A stretch of DNA of 64,000 nt from Magnetospirillum sp. (GTDB lineage: Bacteria; Pseudomonadota; Alphaproteobacteria; Rhodospirillales; Magnetospirillaceae). The stretch is taken from contig JANQAI010000005.1 in assembly GCA_024707145.1 (NCBI GenBank), positions 434,001-498,000 on the forward strand. The letters run 5' to 3'. Shown here piece by piece: positions 10,079 to 18,492 of the stretch; positions within the stretch are counted from its first letter, which is position 1, and each line of letters begins with the position of its first letter. Both the position numbers and the translations under genes were made by a program. Under the pieces are notes generated by a model that saw only the letters and a list, made by a program, of their open reading frames with translations, ran no database searches and was not told the origin of the DNA.

Positions 10079-11064
10079 GGACCATGAGCGAACCCCATAG
10101 TCCCCAGCCCCGCGCGAACGGGGCATTGCAAACCAAGGATTCCCGCGATAACGGCGGCAATCACCATCAGGTCCGGATTGTCCGCGACGCCGCCGCGGCC
10201 AACGACGAAGGCCTGATCGACACCATCCGCGGCTGGATGCGCCTGCTGCGCCGCTCCAAGGGCAGCGAGACCGTGCGCGAGGCGCTGGAAGAGCTGATCG
10301 AGGACCGCGACGACGCCGGCATTCCCATCGACGAGCAGGAACGGGTGCTGCTGGGCAACATCCTGCACCTGCGCGAGCAGAGTGCCTACGACGTCATGGT
10401 GCCGCGCGCCGATATCGTCGGCGTCGAGGCGGCCACCGGCCTCACCGAGCTGACCGACCTGTTCATCAAATGCGGCCATTCCCGCCTGCCGGTCTATCGC
10501 GGCGGGCTGGACGACGTCATCGGCATGGTCCACATCAAGGACATCCTGGCCGCCGGCCGCCAGGACAAGCCGTTCCAGCTGCAGCGGCTGGTGCGCCGCG
10601 TGCTGTTCGTCTCGCCCAGCATGCGGGTGATGGACCTGCTGATGGAGATGCGGCTGAAGCGCACCCACATGGCCCTGGTGGTGGACGAATACGGCGGCAT
10701 CGACGGTCTGGTCACCATCGAGGACCTAGTGGAACAGATCGTCGGCGAGATCGAGGACGAGCACGACCGCGCCGTCGAGCCCGACATGGTGGTGCGCGCC
10801 GACGGGGTCATCGAGGCTGACGCCCGCACCCCCATCGAGGAATTCGAGGGGGCCGTCGGGCCGGTGCTGACCGACGAGGAGCGCGACGACGTGGACACCC
10901 TGGGCGGCCTGGTCTTCTTCATCGCCGGCCGGGTGCCGTCGCGCGGCGAGCTGATCGCCCATCCGTCGGGCCTGGAATTCGAGGTGGTGGACGCCGACCC
11001 CCGCCGCATCAAGTGGCTGCGGGTGCGCAAGGGCGCGCCCCAGGCCGCGTCCGAGACCGCCTGA
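10075..11064 (+). CDS. CorC/HlyC-family CBS-domain protein
   Basis: A 329-residue soluble protein with paired CBS domains (first block [20 protein letters not shown], then [21 protein letters not shown] and [28 protein letters not shown]) and a C-terminal CorC/HlyC FAD-like domain ([22 protein letters not shown]). CorC family members are implicated in cobalt and magnesium efflux, but the biochemical role is not settled. The ribosome site AAGGAGGG fits poorly with the ATG at 10075 and with a second ATG at 10084, so the exact start is uncertain by three residues. lnt overlaps its stop. Confidence 0.88.
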   Translation: MRTMSEPHSPQPRANGALQTKDSRDNGGNHHQVRIVRDAAAANDEGLIDTIRGWMRLLRRSKGSETVREALEELIEDRDDAGIPIDEQERVLLGNILHLREQSAYDVMVPRADIVGVEAATGLTELTDLFIKCGHSRLPVYRGGLDDVIGMVHIKDILAAGRQDKPFQLQRLVRRVLFVSPSMRVMDLLMEMRLKRTHMALVVDEYGGIDGLVTIEDLVEQIVGEIEDEHDRAVEPDMVVRADGVIEADARTPIEEFEGAVGPVLTDEERDDVDTLGGLVFFIAGRVPSRGELIAHPSGLEFEVVDADPRRIKWLRVRKGAPQAASETA

Positions 11065-12668
11065 TGGGGCCGGAGGCGATCGCCGCCTTGGCCCGCTCGT
11101 CGCCCGCCCCCTGGGGATGGTTCGGTGCCGCCGCCGGGCGTCTCGCCGCCCTGACCGGCTGGCGTCGGCGTGGTGCCCTGGTCGCGCTGGGGGCGTTCGC
11201 CGCCCTGGCCCTGCCGCCGGTGGGACTGGTGCCGGTTTTGCTGGTGTCGCTGCCCGGCCTGATCTGGTTGCTGGATGCCGCCCCCGACCGCCGCGCCGCC
11301 TTCGGCGCCGGCTGGTGGTGGGGCCTGGGCTGGTTCGGCATCGGCCTGGTGTGGATCGCCAACGCCCTACTCATCGACGCCGCCAAGTTCGGCTGGATGG
11401 TGCCCTTCGCCACACTGGGCCTGTCCAGCCTGATGGCCTGCTTCTTCGGCATCGCCACCCTGGCCGTCCGGCTGAGCGGCATCGGCGGCGTCGCCCGCAT
11501 ACCCATGCTGGCCGCCGCCTGGACGGTGATGGAATGGGTGCGGTCGTGGCTACTGACCGGTTTTCCCTGGAACCCGTTGGGCTCGGTGTGGGACGCCGTG
11601 CCCATGGTACTGCAACTGGGCTCGGTGGTGGGCGTTTTCGGCCTGTCGCTGTTCACCATCCTGGTGTTCGGCCTGCCTGCCGTGCTGGCCGATTACGCTC
11701 CCCGGCGATGGCGCCTGGGGGCGGCAGCCGCGTCGGTGCTGCTGGTGGCCGCAGCGGCGGCGGGCGGGGCTTGGCGCCTGAGCGCACCCATGGAGATGGT
11801 GCCCGACATCCGCCTGCGTCTGGTCCAGGCCGCCATCGCCCAGCGGCACATGTGGCGGGACGACCTGCGCGAGGCGCAGCTGCTCGAGCATGTCGCCCTG
11901 AGCAAGGAGCCGGGCTGGGACGCCGTCACCCATGTGATCTGGCCCGAGACCGCCGCCCCCTTCGCCCTGGACATGGATCCCGGCCACCGCGCCCTGGTCG
12001 CCACCGCGGCACCGCCCGGCGGCATGGTCCTGACCGGGGCGCCGCGGGTCACCGCGCCCGAGGTGCGGCCGTTCCAGGTGTGGAACAGCCTGCTGGCCAT
12101 CGACGGCGCCGGGCAGGTGCTGGGCGTGTACGACAAGGTCCATCTGGTGCCGTTCGGCGAATACGTGCCGCTGCGGGCCGTCCTGCCCATCGACAAGATC
12201 ACCCAGGGCGGGGTGGATTTTTCGTCGGGGGAGGGCTTGCGGACTCTGCCCCTGCCCGGCCTGCCGCCGGTGGCGCCCATGATCTGCTATGAATCGGTTT
12301 TTCCCGCTGAGGTTGTCGGTCGCGATCAGCCGCGTCCCGGTTGGCTGCTCACCGTCACCAATGACGGCTGGTTCGGCAATTCCGCCGGCCCCTATCAGCA
12401 CCTTGCCGCCGGCCGCATGCGCGCAATAGAGGAAGGTCTTCCTCTGGTCCGCGCTGCCAATTCCGGCATCTCCGCCGTCTTCGACGGCATGGGGCGCGAG
12501 ATCGCGCGCCTGGGGCTCGGTCGCCGGGGAGTTGTGGACGCGCCCCTGCCTAAGGCCTTGTCCCCCACGCTTTTTTCTCGCTTCGGCAACGGCGTGCCGC
12601 TGGGCCTGTCGCTGGTGTGCGCGCTGGTTGCCTGGGGTCTGGGGCGGTTGTTGCGCCGTTGGGAATGA
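11064..12668 (+). CDS. lnt: Apolipoprotein N-acyltransferase
   Basis: A 534-residue inner-membrane enzyme that adds the third acyl chain to lipoproteins. The first 220 residues form several hydrophobic segments (for example [20 protein letters not shown] and [18 protein letters not shown]). The nitrilase-like periplasmic domain shows the catalytic triad: Glu in [10 protein letters not shown], Lys in [14 protein letters not shown] and Cys in [10 protein letters not shown] final hydrophobic segment closes the protein. The ATG overlaps the corC stop (CTGATG). Its place before an Xre regulator and metK is conserved in alphaproteobacteria. Confidence 0.95.
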   Translation: MGPEAIAALARSSPAPWGWFGAAAGRLAALTGWRRRGALVALGAFAALALPPVGLVPVLLVSLPGLIWLLDAAPDRRAAFGAGWWWGLGWFGIGLVWIANALLIDAAKFGWMVPFATLGLSSLMACFFGIATLAVRLSGIGGVARIPMLAAAWTVMEWVRSWLLTGFPWNPLGSVWDAVPMVLQLGSVVGVFGLSLFTILVFGLPAVLADYAPRRWRLGAAAASVLLVAAAAAGGAWRLSAPMEMVPDIRLRLVQAAIAQRHMWRDDLREAQLLEHVALSKEPGWDAVTHVIWPETAAPFALDMDPGHRALVATAAPPGGMVLTGAPRVTAPEVRPFQVWNSLLAIDGAGQVLGVYDKVHLVPFGEYVPLRAVLPIDKITQGGVDFSSGEGLRTLPLPGLPPVAPMICYESVFPAEVVGRDQPRPGWLLTVTNDGWFGNSAGPYQHLAAGRMRAIEEGLPLVRAANSGISAVFDGMGREIARLGLGRRGVVDAPLPKALSPTLFSRFGNGVPLGLSLVCALVAWGLGRLLRRWE

Positions 12669-12702
12669 TGGACCGGGGATGGGAACACTTTCTCCCACCC
12701 GA

Positions 12703-12730
12703 TTGACTTGCATGCACCACCCGGCATAAT
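12703..12730 (+). promoter_or_regulatory. Predicted sigma-70 promoter before the Xre regulator
   Basis: TTGACT (12703–12708) and CATAAT (12725–12730) are separated by 16 bases, close to the housekeeping consensus, about 55 bases before the Xre gene start. This is a pattern match only. Confidence 0.55.
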
Positions 12731-12784
12731 GAGCCGCACGGCCGGGGGCCGTAATCGGCAATGACGAAGGCTGGGACACTCTCG

Positions 12785-13282
12785 ATGGCTCAAACTCCGC
12801 GTAACCAGAAAGTCGCTACCCGCAAGGGCAGCAGCCGGGGGCGCACTCCCTCGGGCAAGCCCAATCCCATCGATGTCCATGTCGGCGGCCGCGTCCGCCT
12901 GCGCCGTACCCTGCTGGGCATGAGCCAGGAGAAGCTGGGCGAGGCCCTGGGCCTGACCTTCCAGCAAGTGCAGAAGTACGAGCGCGGCGCCAATCGCGTC
13001 GGCGCCTCGCGTCTGTTCGATCTTTCCCGCGTGCTCGACGTGCCGGTCAGCTTCTTCTTCGACGACATGGGCGAGGACCTGAAGACCCAGAGCCCGGCCC
13101 TGATCGCCGGCGTCGGCGAGCTGGAGGAGACGCCGGCCCATTTCGACCACGATCCCATGGCCAAGCGCGAGACGCTGGAACTGGTGCGCGCCTATTACCG
13201 CATCACTGATCCGCAGGTGCGCAAGCGCGTCTACGAGCTGGCCAAGGCCCTGGCCGACGCTTCCGAGGCCGGCGGGCGCTGA
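12785..13282 (+). CDS. Xre-family helix-turn-helix regulator
   Basis: A 165-residue protein with a basic N-terminal tail followed by a Cro/C1-type HTH near residues 35–95 (GGRVRLRRTLLGMSQEKLGE, then LTFQQVQKYERGANRVGASR). The C-terminal part is acidic and helical (ETLELVRAYYRITDPQVRKR). Orthologues in this position, between lnt and metK, are common in alphaproteobacteria and often named after a conserved regulator of unknown target. The start at 12785 was preferred to an in-frame ATG at 12761 because it matches the usual family N-terminus; neither has a strong ribosome site. Confidence 0.88.
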   Translation: MAQTPRNQKVATRKGSSRGRTPSGKPNPIDVHVGGRVRLRRTLLGMSQEKLGEALGLTFQQVQKYERGANRVGASRLFDLSRVLDVPVSFFFDDMGEDLKTQSPALIAGVGELEETPAHFDHDPMAKRETLELVRAYYRITDPQVRKRVYELAKALADASEAGGR

Positions 13283-13315
13283 CCATTTGGCTGAGGCGAA
13301 TTTGGGAAAAGGGGG

Positions 13316-13344
13316 GGCGGCCGATCGGCCGCCTTCGGCGTTTT
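13316..13344 (+). terminator. Likely intrinsic terminator after the Xre gene
   Basis: A perfect 18-base palindrome GGCGGCCGATCGGCCGCC is followed by TTCGGCGTTTTCG. The T run is short but placement 34 bases after the stop fits a terminator that isolates the metK riboswitch transcript. Confidence 0.6.
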
Positions 13345-13453
13345 CGGGTGGGTCAAATCGCTCATCGGGATGCGTGGGACTTGACGGGAGTAACCCTGCC
13401 CTGCCACAAGAACTGCCCTGGAGTGTGGCGAATGCGTGTAGCGTTCAGCCCGT

Positions 13454-13506
13454 CCCGTGGAGATTTGTGACCGCTTGCCGCCACGTAAAACACCGGCTAA
13501 GTGGGT
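13454..13506 (+). ncRNA. SAM-II riboswitch in the metK leader
   Basis: The element matches the SAM-II pseudoknot layout: stem 1 CGTGG (13456–13460) with CCACG (13481–13485), an intervening loop containing GATTT, GACCG and TTGC, and a 3' arm TAAAACACCGGCTAAGTGGG in which GGCTAA is the conserved segment that pairs back into the loop. SAM-II riboswitches are known from alphaproteobacterial methionine and SAM synthesis genes and usually block translation when SAM is bound. Here it lies about 70 bases before the metK start, so feedback control of SAM synthetase is the natural inference. Identification is by eye against the consensus; covariance scoring was not possible. Confidence 0.75.
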
Positions 13507-13573
13507 GCATCGCGATGGCGTTCGTAGACCATTGATGCCCCTGGTCCGCACCTGGAACTAGGAGGGCTTGCCC

Positions 13574-14746
13574 GTGTCGAAGAAGAATTACCTGTTCACG
13601 TCCGAGTCGGTGTCCGAAGGTCATCCCGACAAGGTGTCCGACCGCATTTCCGACGCCATCGTCGACGCCTTCCTGGCGGCCGACTCGCATTCGCGCGTCG
13701 CCGTCGAGACCCTGTGCACCACCAACCTGGTGGTCCTGGCCGGTGAAGTGCGCGGCCCGGCCTCGGTGACCCCGGCGCTGATGGAAGAGATCGCCCGCAA
13801 GGCCATCAAGGACATCGGCTACGAGCAGGACGGCTTCCACTGGAAGAACGCCCAGGTGCAGGTGCACGTGCATTCCCAGTCCGCCGACATCGCCGTCGGC
13901 GTCGACGCCGCCGGCGAGAAGGACGAGGGCGCGGGCGACCAGGGCATCATGTTCGGCTATGCCTGCAACGAGACCCCGGTGCTGATGCCGGCCCCCATCT
14001 ACTACGCCCACGAGATCCTGAAGAGCCTGGCCGAGGCCCGCCACTCGGGCGCCCAGCCGCTGCTGGGGCCGGATTCCAAGTCTCAGGTCACCCTGGAATA
14101 CCGCGACGGCAAGCCGGTGCGCGCTACCTCGGTGGTGGTATCGACCCAGCATGACGGCTCGCTGTCCCAGGCCGACGTGCGCGAGATCGTCCGCCCGCAC
14201 GTGCTCGACGTTCTGCCCGAGGGCTGGATGTGCCCCGAGGAAACCTTCTACGTGAACCCCACCGGCCGCTTCGTCATCGGCGGCCCCGACGGCGATTGCG
14301 GCCTGACCGGGCGCAAGATCATCGTCGACACCTATGGCGGCGCGGCTCCCCATGGCGGTGGCGCCTTCTCGGGCAAGGATCCCACCAAGGTGGACCGCTC
14401 GGCCGCCTATGCCTCGCGCTACCTGGCCAAGAACGTGGTCGGCGCCGGCCTGGCCGACAAGTGCGTGATCCAGCTCAGCTACGCCATCGGCGTGTCCAAG
14501 CCGCTGTCGGTCTACGTGGATACCTACGGCACCGGCAAGGTGGACGAGGACAAGCTGTCCACCGTGCTGCAGCAGCTGATGGACCTGTCGCCCCGCGGCA
14601 TCCGCACCCATCTGGGCCTGAACAAGCCCATCTACGCCCGCACCGCCGCCTACGGCCATTTCGGCCGCAACCCGGATGCGGATGGCGGCTTCTCGTGGGA
14701 GAAGCTGGACCTGGTCGATCAGCTCAAGCGCGCCTTCGGCGCGTGA
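13574..14746 (+). CDS. metK: S-adenosylmethionine synthetase
   Basis: A 390-residue MetK. It shows [20 protein letters not shown] at the N-terminus (ATP and metal site), [12 protein letters not shown] near residue 118 and [20 protein letters not shown] near residue 256, all diagnostic. The enzyme makes SAM from methionine and ATP. The start is GTG at 13574 with GGAGGG eight bases upstream; a TTG two codons earlier is too close to that ribosome site. It is preceded by a SAM-II riboswitch, which supports direct feedback regulation, and followed by trmB after 13 bases. Confidence 0.97.
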   Translation: MSKKNYLFTSESVSEGHPDKVSDRISDAIVDAFLAADSHSRVAVETLCTTNLVVLAGEVRGPASVTPALMEEIARKAIKDIGYEQDGFHWKNAQVQVHVHSQSADIAVGVDAAGEKDEGAGDQGIMFGYACNETPVLMPAPIYYAHEILKSLAEARHSGAQPLLGPDSKSQVTLEYRDGKPVRATSVVVSTQHDGSLSQADVREIVRPHVLDVLPEGWMCPEETFYVNPTGRFVIGGPDGDCGLTGRKIIVDTYGGAAPHGGGAFSGKDPTKVDRSAAYASRYLAKNVVGAGLADKCVIQLSYAIGVSKPLSVYVDTYGTGKVDEDKLSTVLQQLMDLSPRGIRTHLGLNKPIYARTAAYGHFGRNPDADGGFSWEKLDLVDQLKRAFGA

Positions 14747-14759
14747 AGGGCGTCGCCTG

Positions 14760-15473
14760 ATGGCCGATGGCGGTGAGGGGACGCGGACGGACGACCGTCC
14801 GCGCTTCTACGGGCGGCGCAGCGGCAAGCGTCTGCGCCGCACCGCGCTGGGTCTGATCGAGACGCTGTTGCCCCGGCTGGCCGTGACGGTCCCCGGGGCA
14901 GGCGTCGCCCTGGCGCCGCACGACCTGTTTCCCCGCCCGGTGGAGCAGGTCTGGCTGGAGGTGGGCTTCGGCGGCGGCGAGCACGTGGTCGCTCAGGCCC
15001 GCCTGCATCCCGAGGTGGGCATCATCGGCTGCGAACCGTTCCGCAACGGCGTCGCCAGCCTGCTCGGCCACCTCAACGGCAGCGACATCGACACCGTGCG
15101 CATCTTCCCCGAGGACGTGCGCCAGCTGTTCCCGGCCCTGCCGGAAGGAACGCTGGGCCGCGTCTTCGTGCTGTTTCCCGACCCCTGGCCCAAGAAGCGC
15201 CACGCCGAGCGCCGCTTCATCGGCCGCGAGAACCTGGATTCCCTGGCCCGGCTGATGGCCGACGGCGCCGAGCTGCGTGTCGCCTCCGACGATCCGGTCT
15301 ACCAGGACTGGGCCGCCGAACAGCTGCGTGCCCATCCTTTGTTCGAGGAAGTGCAGGTCACCGCCGACCGCACCGAGCTGCCCCAGGACTGGCCGCCCAC
15401 CCGCTACGAGCTCAAGTGCCTGGCGGAGAATGCCCCGGTCTTCTTCCGCTTCCGGCGCAAGGCGCGGGGATAG
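14760..15473 (+). CDS. trmB: tRNA (guanine-N7)-methyltransferase
   Basis: A 237-residue class I SAM-dependent methyltransferase. The motif I region VWLEVGFGGGEHVV lies near residue 64 and the hallmark FVLFPDPWPKKRHAERRF near 137. The C-terminus has LPQDWPPTRYELKCL, the TxYE motif of the TrmB family. It methylates G46 of tRNA. It shares a probable transcript with metK, which supplies its cofactor. Confidence 0.95.
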   Translation: MADGGEGTRTDDRPRFYGRRSGKRLRRTALGLIETLLPRLAVTVPGAGVALAPHDLFPRPVEQVWLEVGFGGGEHVVAQARLHPEVGIIGCEPFRNGVASLLGHLNGSDIDTVRIFPEDVRQLFPALPEGTLGRVFVLFPDPWPKKRHAERRFIGRENLDSLARLMADGAELRVASDDPVYQDWAAEQLRAHPLFEEVQVTADRTELPQDWPPTRYELKCLAENAPVFFRFRRKARG

Positions 15474-15548
15474 CGCCCCGGCTAGCCCGACTCTCCTCCT
15501 TGCTTCGCCGCTGATTTCCGCTTAAGGTCCGCTCTAGACACATTCTTG

Positions 15549-15622
15549 CTTCCCCTCCAAGAAGCGCTTTGCAGGAGGAGGGGGTTGTAAGGGTGGGCCG
15601 TTGGCCCACTTTTTTGTTTTTT
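15549..15622 (+). terminator. Tandem hairpins with a strong intrinsic terminator ahead of rimP
   Basis: CCCCTCC (15553–15559 region) can pair with GGAGGAGGGGG (15572–15582). Immediately after, GTGGGCC / GGCCCAC (15593–15599 and 15603–15609) forms a short stem followed by TTTTTTGTTTTTTT. The second is a textbook terminator. It ends the metK-trmB unit, but its position only 35–45 bases before rimP also allows an attenuator role for the rimP-nusA operon. Confidence 0.8.
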
Positions 15623-15655
15623 TAAGGACCCTTTAGGTCGCAAGGCGTCGAGGGA

Positions 15656-16156
15656 ATGGATCTTCAGCAGCGTTTGGAAACATTGATCGCGCCGTCGCTC
15701 GAGGGCATGGGCTACGAGCTGGTGCGGGTGATGTTCCAGGGCAAAACCCATCCGACGCTCCAGATCATGGCCGAGCGCAAGGACGGCGCGGCGATGACGG
15801 TGGATGACTGCGCCGACATCAGCCGTTCGTTGTCGGCCCTGCTGGACGTGGAAGATCCCATCCAGGGCGGCTATGTGCTTGAGGTGAGCTCGCCGGGCAT
15901 CGACCGGCCCCTGACGCGGTCCAAGGACTTCGTCGCCTGGGCCGGCCACGAGGCCAAGATCGAAGCGCTGGTGGCCGTGGACGGCCGCAAGCGTTTCCGC
16001 GGCACCCTCATCGGGCTGGACGACGACGGCCGGGTGAGGATCAGGACCGAGACCGGCGAGGCGGCGATCCCGCAGGCCGACATCAAGGTCGCCAGGCTGG
16101 TGCTTACCGACGCGCTCATCGACGCCGTGACCAAAGGGCCGGAAGGCCAGGGATAA
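15656..16156 (+). CDS. rimP: Ribosome maturation factor RimP
   Basis: A 166-residue RimP. The N-terminal domain includes LEGMGYELVRVMF and the conserved DCADISRSLSALLDVEDPI, followed by YVLEVSSPGIDRPL near residue 79, the family signature. The C-terminal SH3-like domain covers GRKRFRGTLIGLDDDGRVRI. RimP assists 30S assembly. It opens the conserved rimP-nusA-ylxR-infB-rbfA-truB-rpsO-pnp series, directly after the terminator-like leader. Confidence 0.95.
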   Translation: MDLQQRLETLIAPSLEGMGYELVRVMFQGKTHPTLQIMAERKDGAAMTVDDCADISRSLSALLDVEDPIQGGYVLEVSSPGIDRPLTRSKDFVAWAGHEAKIEALVAVDGRKRFRGTLIGLDDDGRVRIRTETGEAAIPQADIKVARLVLTDALIDAVTKGPEGQG

Positions 16157-16164
16157 GAGAAACG

Positions 16165-17679
16165 ATGGAACGAATCGCTGCGCTTCCCCGCCCCGAATTG
16201 CTGCAGGTCGCCGATGCGGTGGCCCGCGACAAGGGCATCGACCGCGACGAAGTGCTGGAAGCCATGGAGCAGGCCATCCAGAAGGCCGGCCGCTCCAAGT
16301 ACGGCCACGAGCACGACATCCGCGCCCACATCGACCGCAAGACCGGCGAGATCCAGCTGGCGCGCTTCATCGAAGTGGTCGAGGAGGTGGAGAACGAGGC
16401 GACCCAGCTGCCGCTGGCCAAGGCGCTGAAGAAGAAGCCCGACGCCAAGCTGGGCGAGTTCCTGGTCGACCCGCTGCCGCCCATCGATTTCGGCCGTATC
16501 GCCGCCCAGACCGCCAAGCAGGTCATCGTGCAGAAGGTGCGCGACGCCGAGCGCCAGCGCCAGTTCAACGAATACAAGGACCGCGTCGGCGAGATCAGCA
16601 ACGGCTTGGTCAAGCGCGTCGAGTTCGGCAACGTCATCGTCGATCTGGGCCGCGCCGAGGCGCTGCTGCGCCGCGACGAGCTGATCCCGCGCGAAACCTT
16701 CCGCACCGGCGACCGCGTGCGCGCCTACATCTACGACGTGCGGCAGGAGCCGCGCGGCCCGCAGATCTTCCTGTCGCGCACCCATCCCCAGTTCATGGCC
16801 AAGCTGTTCGCCCAGGAAGTGCCGGAAATCTATGACGGCATCATCGAGCTCAAGGCGGTGGCCCGCGATCCGGGCTCGCGCGCCAAGATCGCCGTGATCA
16901 GCCACGATTCCTCCATCGACCCGGTGGGCGCCTGCGTCGGCATGCGCGGCTCGCGCGTGCAGGCGGTGGTGGCCGAGCTGCAGGGCGAGAAGATCGACAT
17001 CATCCCGTGGTCGGGCGAATACGCCACCTTCGTGGTCAACGCCCTGGCCCCGGCCGAGGTGACCAAGGTGGTGCTGGACGACGAGAGCCACGCCATGGAG
17101 GTGGTGGTCCCCGACGACCAGCTGAGCCTGGCCATCGGCCGCCGCGGCCAGAACGTGCGCCTGGCCTCGCAGCTGACCGGCTGGTCCATCGACATCATGA
17201 CCGAGGCCGAGGAATCTGAGCGCCGCAACGAAGAGTTCCGCTCGCGCTCGAAAATGTTCATCGACGCCCTGGACGTGGACGACGTCATCGCCCATCTGTT
17301 GGTGACCGAAGGCTTTTCCACCGTCGAGGAAGTGGCGTTCGTGCCGGTCGAGGACCTCACCGGCATCGAAGGCTTCGACGAGGACGTGGCGGCCGAGCTG
17401 CAACAGCGCGCCCGTGCCTTCCTGGCCGAACAGGACGAACGCTACGACGCCATGCGCAAGGACCTGGGCGTGGAAGACGCCTTGGCCGCCATCGACGGTT
17501 TGGCGCCGGCCATGCTGGTCAAGCTTGGCCATCGGGGGATCAAGACCCTGGACGATCTGGGCGACCTCGCTTCGGACGAGTTGATCGACATCGTCGGCAA
17601 GGACGACATGACCGAGGATCAGGCCAACGCCGTCATCATGGCCGCCCGCGCCCATTGGTTCGAGGAAGGCCAGGGCTGA
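16165..17679 (+). CDS. nusA: Transcription termination/antitermination factor NusA
   Basis: A 504-residue NusA with the full domain set: N-terminal RNA-polymerase-binding domain (1–125), S1 domain near 130–200 ([20 protein letters not shown]), KH1 and KH2 near 230–345 ([18 protein letters not shown] and [18 protein letters not shown]) and two C-terminal acidic helix-hairpin-helix repeats ([40 protein letters not shown]). It controls pausing, termination and antitermination. The last ~20 bases of the coding region are duplicated downstream at 17739–17757. Confidence 0.96.
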   Translation: MERIAALPRPELLQVADAVARDKGIDRDEVLEAMEQAIQKAGRSKYGHEHDIRAHIDRKTGEIQLARFIEVVEEVENEATQLPLAKALKKKPDAKLGEFLVDPLPPIDFGRIAAQTAKQVIVQKVRDAERQRQFNEYKDRVGEISNGLVKRVEFGNVIVDLGRAEALLRRDELIPRETFRTGDRVRAYIYDVRQEPRGPQIFLSRTHPQFMAKLFAQEVPEIYDGIIELKAVARDPGSRAKIAVISHDSSIDPVGACVGMRGSRVQAVVAELQGEKIDIIPWSGEYATFVVNALAPAEVTKVVLDDESHAMEVVVPDDQLSLAIGRRGQNVRLASQLTGWSIDIMTEAEESERRNEEFRSRSKMFIDALDVDDVIAHLLVTEGFSTVEEVAFVPVEDLTGIEGFDEDVAAELQQRARAFLAEQDERYDAMRKDLGVEDALAAIDGLAPAMLVKLGHRGIKTLDDLGDLASDELIDIVGKDDMTEDQANAVIMAARAHWFEEGQG

Positions 17680-17757
17680 GAATGACGATGGCTCTCGAAC
17701 CAAGGGGCGCTGATTGCGTTAAGTGCGCGGCTTCGCCGCGCGCCCATTGGTTCGAGG
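17647..17757 (+). repeat. Duplicated nusA 3' segment with an inverted copy between the repeats
   Basis: The 19-base word CGCGCCCATTGGTTCGAGG occurs inside the nusA end (17647–17665) and again at 17739–17757. Between them lies CTCGAACCAA (17694–17703), the reverse complement of the shared TTGGTTCGAG. The middle copy can pair with either flank. A further hairpin GCGCGGC / GCCGCGC lies at 17725–17741. Confidence 0.8.
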
Positions 17758-17797
17758 GCGAAGGCGGTCAGGCCTGAGGTCATGGAGGCCTGAGGTC

Positions 17798-18436
17798 ATG
17801 GAGGATTGGGCCGAGGTTGACGAGCCCGACAGCGGACCGAACCGGCGATGCATCGTCACCGGCCAGGTTCGCCCCAAGGGCGAGTTGTTGCGGTTCGTGG
17901 TTTCGCCCGCGGGTGAGGTGGTGCCCGACCTGGAACACCGGCTGCCCGGCCGGGGAATCTGGTTGAGCGCCCGTCGGGATGTGGTAAATACGGCCGTGAC
18001 CAAACGGCTGTTCGCCAAGGCCGCGCGTCGCGCGGTGACGGTACCCGGCGAGCTGGCCGACCGCCTGGAAGGGTTGTTGTGCCGGCGTTGCCTCGACGCC
18101 ATCTCGCTGGCACGGCGTGCCGGCCAGGCGGTGTGCGGGTTCGAGAAGGTCAAGGCCGAGTCTGAAGGCCGGCCGTGCGGCGGCGCTGGTGGAAGCCCGC
18201 GACGCCGCCGAGGACGGGAAGGGCAAGATGCGCGCTTTGGCCGCACGCCGTCCCGTGGTTGAATTGTTCGACGCGGTCGAGTTGGGCGCTCCCTTCGGTC
18301 GCGACCAGGCGGTGCACGTGGCCCTGGCCCCCGGTGGGCTGGCCCGCCGGCTGGTGGAGGAGGCGGGCCTGCTGGCCGGCTTCCGCCAGGGTTCGGTGAC
18401 GCTTCCCGACAGGGGGCGGAACCGCAGGAAGGTTGA
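17798..18436 (+). CDS. YlxR (DUF448)/L7Ae-like RNA-binding protein (frameshifted)
   Basis: An alphaproteobacterial fusion of a YlxR domain ([20 protein letters not shown], near residues 15–34, and [13 protein letters not shown]) with a C-terminal L7Ae-like domain ([16 protein letters not shown] onward). The frame breaks at GAGTCTG (18158–18164), where deleting the T restores [20 protein letters not shown]. The restored frame then overruns into infB unless one G is added to the five-G run at 18412–18416, after which it stops at 18436 and the gene is 212 codons. The second correction is an inference. The start follows a 16-base direct repeat containing GGTCATGGA; the first copy leads to an immediate stop. 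Position between nusA and infB is conserved. Confidence 0.72.
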
Positions 18437-18492
18437 CTGTGAACAGGCCGCGCCCCCGCGTGGCCGCCCGCGAAAGAGACGAAGTCAGTTAC

